53,714 nucleotides of DNA. Origin: an uncultured Porphyromonadaceae bacterium. GTDB taxonomy: Bacteria > Bacteroidota > Bacteroidia > Bacteroidales > Muribaculaceae. Under the pieces are notes generated by a model. That model saw only the letters and a list, made by a program, of their open reading frames with translations, was not told the origin of the DNA and did not search any database. Both the position numbers and the translations under genes were made by a program. Position 1 is the stretch's first letter, and the number at the start of each line of letters is the position of its first letter. Shown one piece after another: positions 8,947 through 16,669 of this stretch. The stretch covers positions 1 through 53,714 of the forward strand of contig CANPGB010000022.1 of assembly GCA_947573485.1 (NCBI GenBank), written 5' to 3'.

Positions 8947-9153
8947 ATGAAAAGAACTCTTACCCCGCCTCTATTCTCGCCCCGCCATTGCGTGGCATGT
9001 TGGAAATGTGTCGAAGCCTGCCCACGTAAAGCCATTCGCAAGGTAAGCTTCCTGTGGCATAAACACGCGGTAATCACTTATGGCCGATGCGTAGGTTGCA
9101 AACTCTGCGTCAAGGCATGCCCGCAGGGGTGTTTCAGCGAGCCGAACCCGTAG
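8947..9153 (+). CDS. Small 2x[4Fe-4S] ferredoxin-type protein
   Basis: 68 residues starting MKRTLTPPLFSP. Two cluster-binding motifs are visible: CVACWKCVEACP and CVGCKLCVKACP, both CxxCxxCxxxCP. It is therefore a low-potential electron carrier with two [4Fe-4S] clusters. It begins 25 bases after the barrel gene and is followed 44 bases later by a flavin oxidoreductase, to which it might pass electrons. The high Arg/Lys content between the motifs is typical of small ferredoxins that dock on a partner. Confidence 0.88.
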   Translation: MKRTLTPPLFSPRHCVACWKCVEACPRKAIRKVSFLWHKHAVITYGRCVGCKLCVKACPQGCFSEPNP

Positions 9154-9197
9154 CGTGCCTCAATTGTTTAATAAGCAGATTTATAACCCGAAAAGAA

Positions 9198-10172
9198 ATG
9201 GAAACACGCAATAACCCGGTGTGCCGCATCCTCGGCACACGATACCCCCTCATACAGGCTCCGATGAACTGGATTAACAATGCCGCCATGGTAGCGGCTG
9301 TGTCGGAAGCCGGTGCCCTCGGCGTGCTCGGCCCCAATGCCGGGCCTAAGATTATCGACGGCCGCAAGGTGCCCACTCAGGAGCGTATAGGCATAGAGCT
9401 GAGCCGTATACGCAACCTTACCTCCAAGCCCGTAGGCATAAATATCTTCTCCGACCACGAAGACGCCACCAGGGCCTATGCCATGAAAACAATCGCAGCC
9501 GCCAAGGCCAACGACGTCAACATCTACTGCCTCGTAGGTACTTACGACGAGCTGATATACAAAGCCATAAAGGAAGCCGGAGGCATAATAGTGCACCGCG
9601 AGCTAACCCCCACACCCCAGTCGGCACGCGAGGCCGAGGAGCACGGAGCCGACATCATAGTGGCCACCGGTATCGACGAGGGAGGCATGATTCCCTCAGG
9701 TTGCATGGGCACTTTTACCGCGGTTCCCGCAATTGTCGACGCCGTGAAATCGGTGCCCGTAATGGCCGCCGGTGGCATCAACGACATCCGTGGCGTGCGA
9801 GCCGCTTTCGCCCTCGGCGCACAGGGCGTGTATGTGGGTACCCGCTTCATAACCTCCGACGAGTGCCCCGCAGCGCAGGTTGTAAAAGATATGATAGTGG
9901 CGGGCAGCGGCGACGAACTCCTTGCCGTAACCACCAACGAGCGCTCGCTGCCTACGCCGGCGGCAATAGACTACCACCGCCGCCTCATGGCAGGCGAACC
10001 GGCCGAGGAAATACACAAGGAGATTATGGCAAAGGGCGGTCTCGGCCCGGCCATGCTCCACGGCGATGTCAACACCGGCATAGTGAGCGTCAACACCGGT
10101 ATCTCATCTATCCGCTCCATTAAGCCCGTGGCCGCAATTGTGGCCGAACTCATGGCCGATTTCAACGGCTGA
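9198..10172 (+). CDS. NAD(P)H-dependent flavin oxidoreductase (nitronate monooxygenase / FabK-like)
   Basis: 324 residues from ATG 9198 (METRNNPVCRILGTRYPLIQAPMNWI). TIM-barrel FMN enzyme of the NMO/FabK family (PF03060): QAPM near the N-terminus, VIVHRE/GADIIVATGIDEGG in the middle, and the FMN phosphate site AAGGINDIRGVRAAFALGAQGVYVGTRF. The His commonly found in the GGH motif of true nitronate monooxygenases is replaced (EGGMIPSG), so the substrate may differ: a nitronate, an enoyl-ACP or an unrelated flavin reaction. The upstream ferredoxin is a possible redox partner. Confidence 0.85.
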   Translation: METRNNPVCRILGTRYPLIQAPMNWINNAAMVAAVSEAGALGVLGPNAGPKIIDGRKVPTQERIGIELSRIRNLTSKPVGINIFSDHEDATRAYAMKTIAAAKANDVNIYCLVGTYDELIYKAIKEAGGIIVHRELTPTPQSAREAEEHGADIIVATGIDEGGMIPSGCMGTFTAVPAIVDAVKSVPVMAAGGINDIRGVRAAFALGAQGVYVGTRFITSDECPAAQVVKDMIVAGSGDELLAVTTNERSLPTPAAIDYHRRLMAGEPAEEIHKEIMAKGGLGPAMLHGDVNTGIVSVNTGISSIRSIKPVAAIVAELMADFNG

Positions 10173-10265
10173 GTGTAGCTACTGTTTGGTTGACTAATGT
10201 TTTGATGAATACGTAGCTGCTTTGCCTGCATAATAATTTCGTGCGCTATGGTGCACAATATTTCG

Positions 10266-10273
10266 TAACTTTG
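10266..10273 (+). promoter_or_regulatory. Candidate -7 box of the GNAT gene
   Basis: TAACTTTG fits TAnnTTTG, 46 nt before the ATG at 10320. The -33 box is not clear. Confidence 0.45.
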
Positions 10274-10319
10274 CCGGAAATCATCAGAAAACCGAAATAA
10301 TACGGTAACGCAAAACAGT

Positions 10320-11168
10320 ATGGAAATAAGAAATTTGGAGTTTATCGGCTTCGACACTCTATTTCAAGGCTTTGAAGATGCTTTCTCTGATTACGCGATA
10401 AGCTTTGATAAAGAAGAAGTACGCTCCATGCTCGTGAGGCGCGGGTATAATCCGAAGCTGTCGTTCGCCGCCTTCGAGGGCGACCAAATGCTGGCCTTCA
10501 CTTTCAACGGCACGGGCATCTTCAACGGGCGCCTCTCTGCCTACGATATAGCCACCGGCGCAATACGCAAAAGTCGCGGGCAAGGCCTCGTCGATAAAAT
10601 TTTTACCCACTCACTGCCCTTTCTCCGCGAGGCCGGGGTTGAGCAGTATGTGCTTGAGGTACTCGAGAATAATAAAAAGGCAATTGCCATTTATAGCAGG
10701 CTCGGCTTTACGGTGTCGCGCCACTTCGATTGTTTCCGTCAGGCTGTGGGCGATGTAGTCACCGCCAAGGCCAATACCGTTTGCGCTGTGCTTGCAGTCG
10801 ATGCCGATGCAATCCGCTCGGTGCAGGAGCAGTGCGACACCCTTCCGTCGTGGCAGAACAGCCCGGAGTCGCTCGAAAGAGGATTCTCCGACCTGCGTGC
10901 AATAGGAGCCTTTGTCGGTGGCAATATGGTGGGGCACTGCGTGTTCGACCCCCGTACGGGCGATGTAAGCCGCCTCGCCGTGAGCAGCGGTTTCAGGCGT
11001 CGCGGCATAGCCTCGCGTCTGCTCAAAGAAGCCCTCGCCCTCATGGAAATTGAAAATATCAAGATACTCAACATCCCTGCCGACAGTAGTGCCGTCAAGG
11101 CTTTTCTGCAGACTTGCAACATACCCCTTGCAAGCAGCCAGTATGAGATGATTATGCCGCTCGGATAG
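10320..11168 (+). CDS. Tandem-GNAT N-acetyltransferase
   Basis: 282 residues. Two acetyl-CoA-binding GNAT-like halves are visible: the N-terminal one has AIRKSRGQGLVDKIFTHSLP and VLENNKKAIAIYSRLGFTVSRHF (residues about 80-140), the C-terminal one LAVSSGFRRRGIASRLLKEALAL (residues about 222-244). RRRGIAS is the pyrophosphate-binding R/QxxGxG/A loop. The protein therefore acetylates an amine on an unknown small molecule or protein. It is likely a single-gene unit with its own promoter; the next gene starts 52 bases later with another promoter box. Confidence 0.85.
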   Translation: MEIRNLEFIGFDTLFQGFEDAFSDYAISFDKEEVRSMLVRRGYNPKLSFAAFEGDQMLAFTFNGTGIFNGRLSAYDIATGAIRKSRGQGLVDKIFTHSLPFLREAGVEQYVLEVLENNKKAIAIYSRLGFTVSRHFDCFRQAVGDVVTAKANTVCAVLAVDADAIRSVQEQCDTLPSWQNSPESLERGFSDLRAIGAFVGGNMVGHCVFDPRTGDVSRLAVSSGFRRRGIASRLLKEALALMEIENIKILNIPADSSAVKAFLQTCNIPLASSQYEMIMPLG

Positions 11169-11189
11169 TTGGCGTAACATTATTTTGTG

Positions 11190-11197
11190 TATTTTTG
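11190..11197 (+). promoter_or_regulatory. Candidate -7 box of the alpha/beta hydrolase gene
   Basis: TATTTTTG fits TAnnTTTG, 23 nt before the ATG at 11221. An upstream TTG at 11169-11171 could be a poorly spaced -33 remnant. Confidence 0.45.
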
Positions 11198-11220
11198 CCG
11201 CATAAAAGCCGTCATCCCCT

Positions 11221-11934
11221 ATGCCGCCAACCCGCACCGGAATATTATTTGTGCACGGAATTGTGGGCAACAACCGCATTTTCGACTTCCTCGCGCCTCT
11301 CGTGCCCGACCACTGCGAGGTGCTTAGGCTCGTTCTGCCCGGGCATGGCGGCGATGCGCTCGCCTTCTCGCGCTCCTCATTGGCACAGTGGCGTCGGAGT
11401 GTAACTCTCGCCGTGGCCGCTTTGCGGAGTCGTTGTTCGCGGGTTTTCGCCGTGGCTCACTCCATGGGCTGCCTCTTTGTGCTCGACGAAGCTCTGCAGG
11501 GCAAGCTCGACGGCCTCCTGCTCCTCAACGCGCCTCTAAGGGTTCACGTCGCCGCGCGCGCCCTCGTAAATGTGCTGAAGGTTGGTGCCGGGCGCGGCCA
11601 CGGCGACCCTGTCACCGAGGCTGCCCGCGAGGCATATGGCATAAGCCTTGACTACAACCCTCTGCATTATTACGGCTGGCCACGCCGCTATGCCGAACTC
11701 TTCGGCGAGATTCGGCGTGTGCGCAGGCTTATCGGCGAGCGGGGTTCCGCCTGCCCGGTAGAGCTCGTTTTCGGTGGTCGTGACGAACTGGTGTCGCCGC
11801 GGGCTGCCTCGCCTTTTGAACCTTACGAAAACTGCCGCGTTACAGTTCTCCCCGATGCAGGGCATTATTATTACCCGGCCGATGACCGCAGCGTTATAGG
11901 CCGCCGCTTTGAAAATCTTATAAACAATGGATAA
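11221..11934 (+). CDS. Alpha/beta hydrolase (serine esterase/lipase-like)
   Basis: 237 residues. The fold is shown by LFVHGIVGNNRIFDFLAPL (oxyanion-hole HG), the nucleophile elbow AHSMG (Ser in place of the usual GxSxG first Gly), the acid in VFGGRDELVSP and the catalytic His in PDAGHYYYP. All three catalytic residues are present, so it should be active as an esterase, thioesterase or acylglycerol lipase; the substrate is not evident. Its last eight bases overlap the next gene, suggesting coupled translation. Confidence 0.85.
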   Translation: MPPTRTGILFVHGIVGNNRIFDFLAPLVPDHCEVLRLVLPGHGGDALAFSRSSLAQWRRSVTLAVAALRSRCSRVFAVAHSMGCLFVLDEALQGKLDGLLLLNAPLRVHVAARALVNVLKVGAGRGHGDPVTEAAREAYGISLDYNPLHYYGWPRRYAELFGEIRRVRRLIGERGSACPVELVFGGRDELVSPRAASPFEPYENCRVTVLPDAGHYYYPADDRSVIGRRFENLINNG

Positions 11935-12481
11935 ACAGCAGATTCAAGAAGAAGTAAAGGCCTTCGAGGCCGATGTCGAAACCGACCTCACCGCATATCT
12001 TCGCCATAAAGGCGTGCTCGACGAGCGCGTGCCCGTGTGCCCCGACGTCGAGGAGCGTTGGAGCATGATAGCGCGCGAATACCTCCCCGACGGAGCGCGT
12101 GAGTTCGCCTCTTACCCCGTGGTATCGCTCGGGTGGATGATGTTCATAGGCATGGCTATGGCATGGTACTGGGACAAGGATTGGCAGACTTATTCTGCAA
12201 AAGAAGATATTTACGCCACCCTGCGCGACGTCCGCGGCTATGACAACCTCGACGAGGTGATTCTTGAGCAAGTACTCGGCTACGGCCCCGAAGAGGCAGA
12301 GCGTGTTTCGGCGCTCGTGGCCGATTGCGCCTCGCGTGTGCTCGGCATACTCAACCGTCGCCGCATAGAGCCCGGCACCGAAGCTGCCCTCGGCTGCTAC
12401 ATAGCCGCTCTCCACCGCCTCTACCTTGCCGGTATGGCCGTGGAACTTAATGCCCTCGGATATCACATGACAGCTGTTTGA
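11927..12481 (+). CDS. Hypothetical protein, coupled to the hydrolase
   Basis: 184 residues, family not recognised. It is acidic and largely helical. A Trp/Met-rich segment around residues 65-85 (VVSLGWMMFIGMAMAWYWDKDW) could be a membrane-associated or buried helix. No signal peptide. The start overlaps the end of the alpha/beta hydrolase gene by eight bases, which is the only clue to a partnership. Confidence 0.75.
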   Translation: MDKQQIQEEVKAFEADVETDLTAYLRHKGVLDERVPVCPDVEERWSMIAREYLPDGAREFASYPVVSLGWMMFIGMAMAWYWDKDWQTYSAKEDIYATLRDVRGYDNLDEVILEQVLGYGPEEAERVSALVADCASRVLGILNRRRIEPGTEAALGCYIAALHRLYLAGMAVELNALGYHMTAV

Positions 12482-12507
12482 TAAAGAGAAATTCGGACCC
12501 TCGTTTT

Positions 12508-12538
12508 TTTGAAGTTTGGAATTTTATTCGTAATTTTG
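12508..12538 (+). promoter_or_regulatory. Canonical promoter of higBA
   Basis: TTTG at 12508-12511, a 19-base gap, and TAATTTTG at 12531-12538 match the Bacteroidota sigma-ABfr consensus. It lies 23 nt before the HigB start. Confidence 0.75.
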
Positions 12539-12561
12539 CAACAAGTTGAAAAGCTCCGTTA

Positions 12562-12855
12562 ATGCGTATAATAACAGAAGAACCTCTTAAAGAGTATATC
12601 GAACGCTTTCCTGATACGCGAGTGGCTCTGCAGGATTGGGTAAAAACGGTGAAGGAGGCAAATTGGACTAACTTCGCCGACATTAAGCGTACGTATAATA
12701 GTGTAGATAGCGTTGGAAATCAGCATTATGTTTTTAATATAAGAGGAAACCACCATCGTTTGGTCGTTGTTATAAAATTTACTATAAAGTGGGTCTATAT
12801 ACGTTTTATAGGGACGCACCAGGAGTATGATAAAATTGATTGTTCCACGATATAA
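12562..12855 (+). CDS. higB: HigB-type mRNA interferase toxin
   Basis: 97 residues. The sequence follows the HigB toxin family (PF09907) closely: EYIERFPDTRVALQDWVKTV, then ANWTNFADIKRTY, GNQHYVFNIRGNHHRLVV and the C-terminal FIGTHQEYDKID. These RelE-like toxins cut mRNA on the ribosome. The toxin gene precedes the antitoxin gene by 11 bases, the reversed order usual for higBA. The pair has more AT-rich DNA than its neighbours, as is common for mobile toxin-antitoxin modules. No truncation is seen, so the toxin is probably active. Confidence 0.92.
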   Translation: MRIITEEPLKEYIERFPDTRVALQDWVKTVKEANWTNFADIKRTYNSVDSVGNQHYVFNIRGNHHRLVVVIKFTIKWVYIRFIGTHQEYDKIDCSTI

Positions 12856-12866
12856 TAATTCTGATT

Positions 12867-13232
12867 ATGACCTGTATTGAAAATGAAGCACAGTATCGTT
12901 GGGCCCTTAAAAGAGTTGATGAGCTTCTCCCTCTGGTTAACGATGAAACCCCGCTAACCGACCCAAATAGCATAGAGCTCGAGTTGCTTTCCGGTTTGGT
13001 TGCTGATTACTCTGATAAGCACTATTCTATAGGAGCTCCGTCTTTATCGGAAGTGATCAAACTCCGTATGTATGAAATGGGGCTGACACAAGCTGCTTTG
13101 GCAAAAAGGTTGGGGGTTAGCCCTTCAAGAATTTGTGAATATCTTTCCGGAAAGAAAGAGCCAACCCTGAAACAGGGACGAGCTATCAGCAAAGAGCTCA
13201 ATATAGAAGCTTCTATAGTCTTGGGAGTGTAG
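12867..13232 (+). CDS. higA: HigA-type antitoxin with XRE helix-turn-helix
   Basis: 121 residues from ATG 12867 (MTCIENEAQYRWAL); a TTG at 12840 lies within higB and is less likely. The N-terminal part (about 1-60) resembles the toxin-binding helices of HigA, and residues about 65-118 form an XRE-type DNA-binding domain (LTQAALAKRLGVSPSRICEYLSGKKEP). It should neutralise HigB and repress the promoter at 12508-12538. Confidence 0.9.
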   Translation: MTCIENEAQYRWALKRVDELLPLVNDETPLTDPNSIELELLSGLVADYSDKHYSIGAPSLSEVIKLRMYEMGLTQAALAKRLGVSPSRICEYLSGKKEPTLKQGRAISKELNIEASIVLGV

Positions 13233-13274
13233 TAATCTTTTGATCTTTGGATAAAATAGCTGGATACTTCTATT

Positions 13275-13625
13275 ATGACATCCTCCCTTCCCGACTGGGC
13301 TTTCGGCATGAACTGCGCCGTGACAGTAGCCGATGCCGATTGCAAGATAATATATATGAACGAGCGCTCGCGCCGCACTTTTGCCGCACGTGGGGGCGCC
13401 GACCTCATCGGCCATAACCTCATGGACTATCACAACGAGCGGTCGCAAGGCATCATCCGCCGCCTGCTCGATGAAGGCGGTACAAACGCATACACCATTG
13501 AGAAAGCCGGAGTGCGCAAGATGATTTACCAGACGGCGTGGCGCGACGATGAAGGCCGAGTGGCCGGACTCGTCGAGATTTCTATGGAGATTCCCGAGGC
13601 TGTGCCTCACTACGTGCGAGAGTGA
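13275..13625 (+). CDS. Stand-alone PAS domain protein
   Basis: 116 residues, almost entirely one PAS domain: VTVADADCKIIYMNERSRRTF near the N-terminus, DLIGHNLMDYHNERS in the middle, and the closing strands MIYQTAWRDDEGRVAGLVEISMEI. There is no output domain, so it may bind a small ligand or act through a partner. Its stop codon shares a base with the start of pgeF (TGATG), so the two are translationally coupled. Confidence 0.8.
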   Translation: MTSSLPDWAFGMNCAVTVADADCKIIYMNERSRRTFAARGGADLIGHNLMDYHNERSQGIIRRLLDEGGTNAYTIEKAGVRKMIYQTAWRDDEGRVAGLVEISMEIPEAVPHYVRE

Positions 13626-14272
13626 TGCGTGGCTATCCTCTTTTCGAGGGCATAAGCACTGTGTCGGCAGGCGTCTGCGCCGATGTGGTCGAGGCGCCTT
13701 TTGTTGTCACAATACCCGTGCAGACCCACAGCTGCAATGTGGCGCTTATAGACCGCGACGCTGTTGTACCCCCGCTCGACGATACCGACGCTCTCATAAG
13801 CCTTGCCCCCGGCGTGCGCATAGGCGTGCGCACAGCCGACTGTGTGCCCCTCCTCCTCTATGCCCCCGACCTCGAGGCAGTAGCTGCCGTGCACGCCGGG
13901 TGGAAAGGTACGCTCGGGGGCATTGTTACGGCTACGGTAGAGCGTCTGGCGGCCCTTGGAGCCTCTCCCTCGATGATGAAAGCGGCCTTTGGCCCGAGCA
14001 TATGCGGCGACTGCTACGAGGTGAGCCAGGAGCTTGCCGACGAGTTCCGGCGCGCCGGTTTCGCCGACTGCCTCGCGGGTGAGCGCAATGTGAGTCTTGA
14101 GGCTGTCAACCGCTGCCGATTAATTGATGCGGGACTCTTGCCTGAAAATATTTCGGTCTCGCGTTTCTGCACCCTCACCACCCCCTGGCTTCCCTCGTGG
14201 CGGCGCGAGGCCACCACCAGCCGCCTGCTCACATGGATTGAACTGAACACCTTAGCCTCCTGCAGTGTTTAA
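13625..14272 (+). CDS. pgeF: Purine nucleoside phosphorylase/laccase-domain protein PgeF (YfiH)
   Basis: 215 residues from ATG 13625 (MRGYPLFEGIST). Zinc-site residues of the YfiH/PgeF family are visible: QTHS (His35), TADC (Cys73) and VHAGWKGT (His90), followed by FGPSICGDCYEV. Members remove wrongly inserted serine from peptidoglycan precursors (PgeF) and also phosphorolyse purine nucleosides. The C-terminal RFCTLTTPWLPSWRRE is the usual family ending. The start is coupled to the PAS gene by a TGATG overlap, an uncommon pairing. Confidence 0.9.
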   Translation: MRGYPLFEGISTVSAGVCADVVEAPFVVTIPVQTHSCNVALIDRDAVVPPLDDTDALISLAPGVRIGVRTADCVPLLLYAPDLEAVAAVHAGWKGTLGGIVTATVERLAALGASPSMMKAAFGPSICGDCYEVSQELADEFRRAGFADCLAGERNVSLEAVNRCRLIDAGLLPENISVSRFCTLTTPWLPSWRREATTSRLLTWIELNTLASCSV

Positions 14273-14285
14273 ATGAGTAAACACT
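14264..14285. repeat. Perfect 8-bp inverted repeat spanning the pgeF stop codon
   Basis: AGTGTTTA and TAAACACT with a six-base loop form a hairpin that includes the pgeF stop. It could protect or partly end the pgeF transcript before the DUF4332 gene at 14302. No clear T-run follows. Confidence 0.5.
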
Positions 14286-14301
14286 CTTTAAACACAAGAC
14301 T

Positions 14302-14709
14302 ATGGCTTACAAAATCGAAGAAATAGAGGGTATAGGCGCTGCTTTCGCCGACCGTCTAATTGTTGCCGGTGTAAAAACTACCGACGACCTCCTGCGCGAG
14401 GCCGCTACCAAAAAAGGACGCGAGGCTCTCGCTGCCGAAACCGGAATCTCCGAGAAACTCATACTGCGCTGGGCCAACCATGCCGACCTCTTCCGCATCA
14501 AGGGTGTGGCAGGGCAGTTTGCCGAGCTGCTCGAAGCCGCCGGTGTCGACACCGTAAAGGAACTTCGCCACCGCGTGCCTGCAAACCTCCATGCCAAGCT
14601 CGTTGAAATAAACGAGGCACGCAATCTTTGCAATCGCGTGCCTTCGGAGGCTGAAATCAGCCGTATGATAGAGCAAGCCAAAGAGCTCGCCCCCGTTCTT
14701 ACTTATTGA
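14302..14709 (+). CDS. DUF4332 helix-hairpin-helix domain protein
   Basis: 135 residues. Repeated helix-hairpin-helix-like units begin IEEIEGIGAAFADRLIVAGVKTTDDLL and recur at FRIKGVAGQFAELLEAAGVDTVKELRHR, the pattern of DUF4332 (PF14229). Such domains resemble the nonspecific DNA-binding HhH pairs of RadA and DNA polymerases, but the cellular role is unknown. The last 11 bases overlap the 3' end of the convergent CotH gene. Confidence 0.85.
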   Translation: MAYKIEEIEGIGAAFADRLIVAGVKTTDDLLREAATKKGREALAAETGISEKLILRWANHADLFRIKGVAGQFAELLEAAGVDTVKELRHRVPANLHAKLVEINEARNLCNRVPSEAEISRMIEQAKELAPVLTY

Positions 14710-16558
14710 TTACCACTTTGCGGGTCTGCGAGCCTCGGCGCTCAATGTAGATTCCCGCTCCCGGATTTGCCACGGGCATGCCCTGAAGATTATAGTAGGT
14801 GGCGTGCCCGTCGACGTCTGCACCTATCTCTTCCACTCCCGTCGAGAGGTAGTCGGGTAGGGCAGCGGCAGGAGTGGTGTCGCGCTCAGGTTCGGTGTAA
14901 GTGCCTGCGCTGTAGTCGCCGAACTGCCCTTTGAGCCACGCAGTCTTGGCATTGAGGTGGGCGAGTACCTCGTCGCGGCGGCGGTCAATGTCGGTGTTGT
15001 CGCTCACACTCTGGCCTCCCGATGGCACAGGGGCGTCGGCCCAGCGGCGTCGGTCGGCAGCAGCGGCGGCTTTGAGGCGCGAAGTATAGAGGGCGATGTC
15101 GTCGGCTATGCCCTCGTATTCATTGGCCATGAACCACAGCCAAGTGGCCTTTACCTTGGCGTTGAAAGTATCGTTGCAGCGCATCGACGGTATCCATGTG
15201 TTGCCGTAAGGGCCGTGGCGGTAGAAGAAATCGTCAGTCGGGCCGTTGAACGCATTGCCGCAGTCCCACAGGGGCGAGAAGTGCCACTTGCGGTCGGCGC
15301 CGCGGTCGCGGTAGAGATATGTCGAGCCATGGTAAGCCTCGATATGCGAGATAATTTCCTCTACTATATAATAGCGCGCGGCGTCGTCGAGGTCGAGGTA
15401 GCTCCAGAGAACATCCGAGTTGTCGCCGACAGCATTGTTCATGGCCGTGAACTGGTCGGTTACGAAGCGGCGCTGAAGTTCTGAGTACTCCTCCGGAGTG
15501 TCAAAGGTTATGCGCAGCTTGTCGAGGTAGGGCACATCGGTGCATGTGCGCTCGTCGAGGCGTATCTGATTGTCTTCATCATAGTTGTCGAGTTCCACCA
15601 GATAGCCACCCGAGGCGAGGGCGGGGTCGGAGCAGTTGTCGTCGAGCTCCTCGATGTCAACGCGGTCGCTGTCGATGCGTATCGATTCGGTGAGGAAGTA
15701 GAGGCCGCGGTAATCGCCGTTGATAACCACCTCTACAGGCTGCTGGCTCGGAGTCCAAGGCAGACCTATGCGCTTGCCAAGCTCGAAGCCTGTGAAGTTG
15801 CGCAGGTAGCCGCGGTTGTCGTCGGCATGCGCCAGCAGGGCATAGTGCTTGCTCTTGCTCATGCCGAGCATCGAGGCCTTTTTGTCGAGTTTGAGCTTGA
15901 AGGGCTTCTTCGAGAACCCTATGCGTGTCCAGTTGCCGCGAGCCTTGATTTGCAGCGCCAGAGGCTCGTCTTTCGAGCCCAGGTCGGTGGCGCCGAGCTC
16001 CTTGAGCCACTCACAGCCGTTGGTGTCAAGGTAGTAGCGGGCGTTGGTGAAATAATTCTTGTGGTCGAGATTCATGTCGATAACCTCATTGTCGAGTGCC
16101 GAGAGAGTCTCGTCGGTATATACATTTATATAAAGTACGGGCAGAGTCCCCGAAAGACCCTGCACGGGGCGTTCGTTGTCGGGCTCGCCGTCGGTAACGA
16201 GTGTTATCGAGGCATCGCCGGGTTCGTAGATAAATTTCAGGGTGATGTCGGTGAGGTTATCCGCTTTCAGGTTGGAGCCCTTGCCGGCAAGCTCAAAGCT
16301 CGAGTTGTGGGCGATAGTCATCACGCCTGAGGGCGAACCAAAGTCGGCAACGTCCCAATCGGCGTCGGCGATTTTGAACTCGCCGTCGAGGCGGTCGAGG
16401 TGAAGAGAGTAGAGGTTACCCTCGCGGGCGAAACGGTACTCGTCGAGTGCCGACCAGTTGTCGGTCATTGCTCCGCGCAGGTAGATGTCAGGATAGTTCT
16501 GACCATAAGCCACTACTGCGCAGAGGCACAGCATGAGCGCTGATAAAATTTTTTTCAT
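14699..16558 (-). CDS. Secreted CotH-family kinase-like protein
   Basis: 619 residues. Signal peptide MKKILSALMLCLCAVVAYGQ; then an all-beta domain like the starch-binding domains of SusE/SusF (about 22-125: YLRGAMTDNWSALDEYRF, FKIADADWDVADFG); then the CotH domain (about 140-490) with RGNWTRIGFSKKPFKLKLDKK, HADDNRGYLRNF, GDYRGLYFLTESI and the metal-site segment FSPLWDCGNAF. CotH proteins are protein kinases of spore coats in Bacillus; the Bacteroidota secreted homologues are uncharacterised. The C-terminal GIYIERRG...RKVVINK resembles a short T9SS-style end. It has a strong own promoter and ends convergently with DUF4332. Confidence 0.85.
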   Translation of the reverse strand: MKKILSALMLCLCAVVAYGQNYPDIYLRGAMTDNWSALDEYRFAREGNLYSLHLDRLDGEFKIADADWDVADFGSPSGVMTIAHNSSFELAGKGSNLKADNLTDITLKFIYEPGDASITLVTDGEPDNERPVQGLSGTLPVLYINVYTDETLSALDNEVIDMNLDHKNYFTNARYYLDTNGCEWLKELGATDLGSKDEPLALQIKARGNWTRIGFSKKPFKLKLDKKASMLGMSKSKHYALLAHADDNRGYLRNFTGFELGKRIGLPWTPSQQPVEVVINGDYRGLYFLTESIRIDSDRVDIEELDDNCSDPALASGGYLVELDNYDEDNQIRLDERTCTDVPYLDKLRITFDTPEEYSELQRRFVTDQFTAMNNAVGDNSDVLWSYLDLDDAARYYIVEEIISHIEAYHGSTYLYRDRGADRKWHFSPLWDCGNAFNGPTDDFFYRHGPYGNTWIPSMRCNDTFNAKVKATWLWFMANEYEGIADDIALYTSRLKAAAAADRRRWADAPVPSGGQSVSDNTDIDRRRDEVLAHLNAKTAWLKGQFGDYSAGTYTEPERDTTPAAALPDYLSTGVEEIGADVDGHATYYNLQGMPVANPGAGIYIERRGSQTRKVVINK

Positions 16559-16589
16559 GGTGTAAGTATATATGATAATAATTCCTATG

Positions 16590-16621
16590 CAAATTTAAGC
16601 AAAATATCACAGCCCTGCAAA
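16590..16621 (-). promoter_or_regulatory. Canonical promoter of the CotH gene
   Basis: On the minus strand: TTTG (16621-16618), a 20-base gap, TAAATTTG (16597-16590). It is back to back with the promoter of the polyprenyl synthase gene. Confidence 0.75.
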
Positions 16622-16644
16622 TGTTGCTATTGCCGATTTTTTTG

Positions 16645-16652
16645 TAATTTTG
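16645..16652 (+). promoter_or_regulatory. -7 box of the polyprenyl synthase operon
   Basis: TAATTTTG, 17 nt before the ATG at 16670; a TTG at 16624-16626 is a partial -33 at 18 bases. The transcript leader would be only about a dozen bases. Confidence 0.55.
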
Positions 16653-16669
16653 CAAATCATTGCGCATAC

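Noticed and set aside
10173-10319. Possible tRNA or small RNA in the gap before the GNAT gene
   Set aside because: Only a short GTGC/GCAC inverted repeat and a promoter box are visible; no cloverleaf can be drawn.
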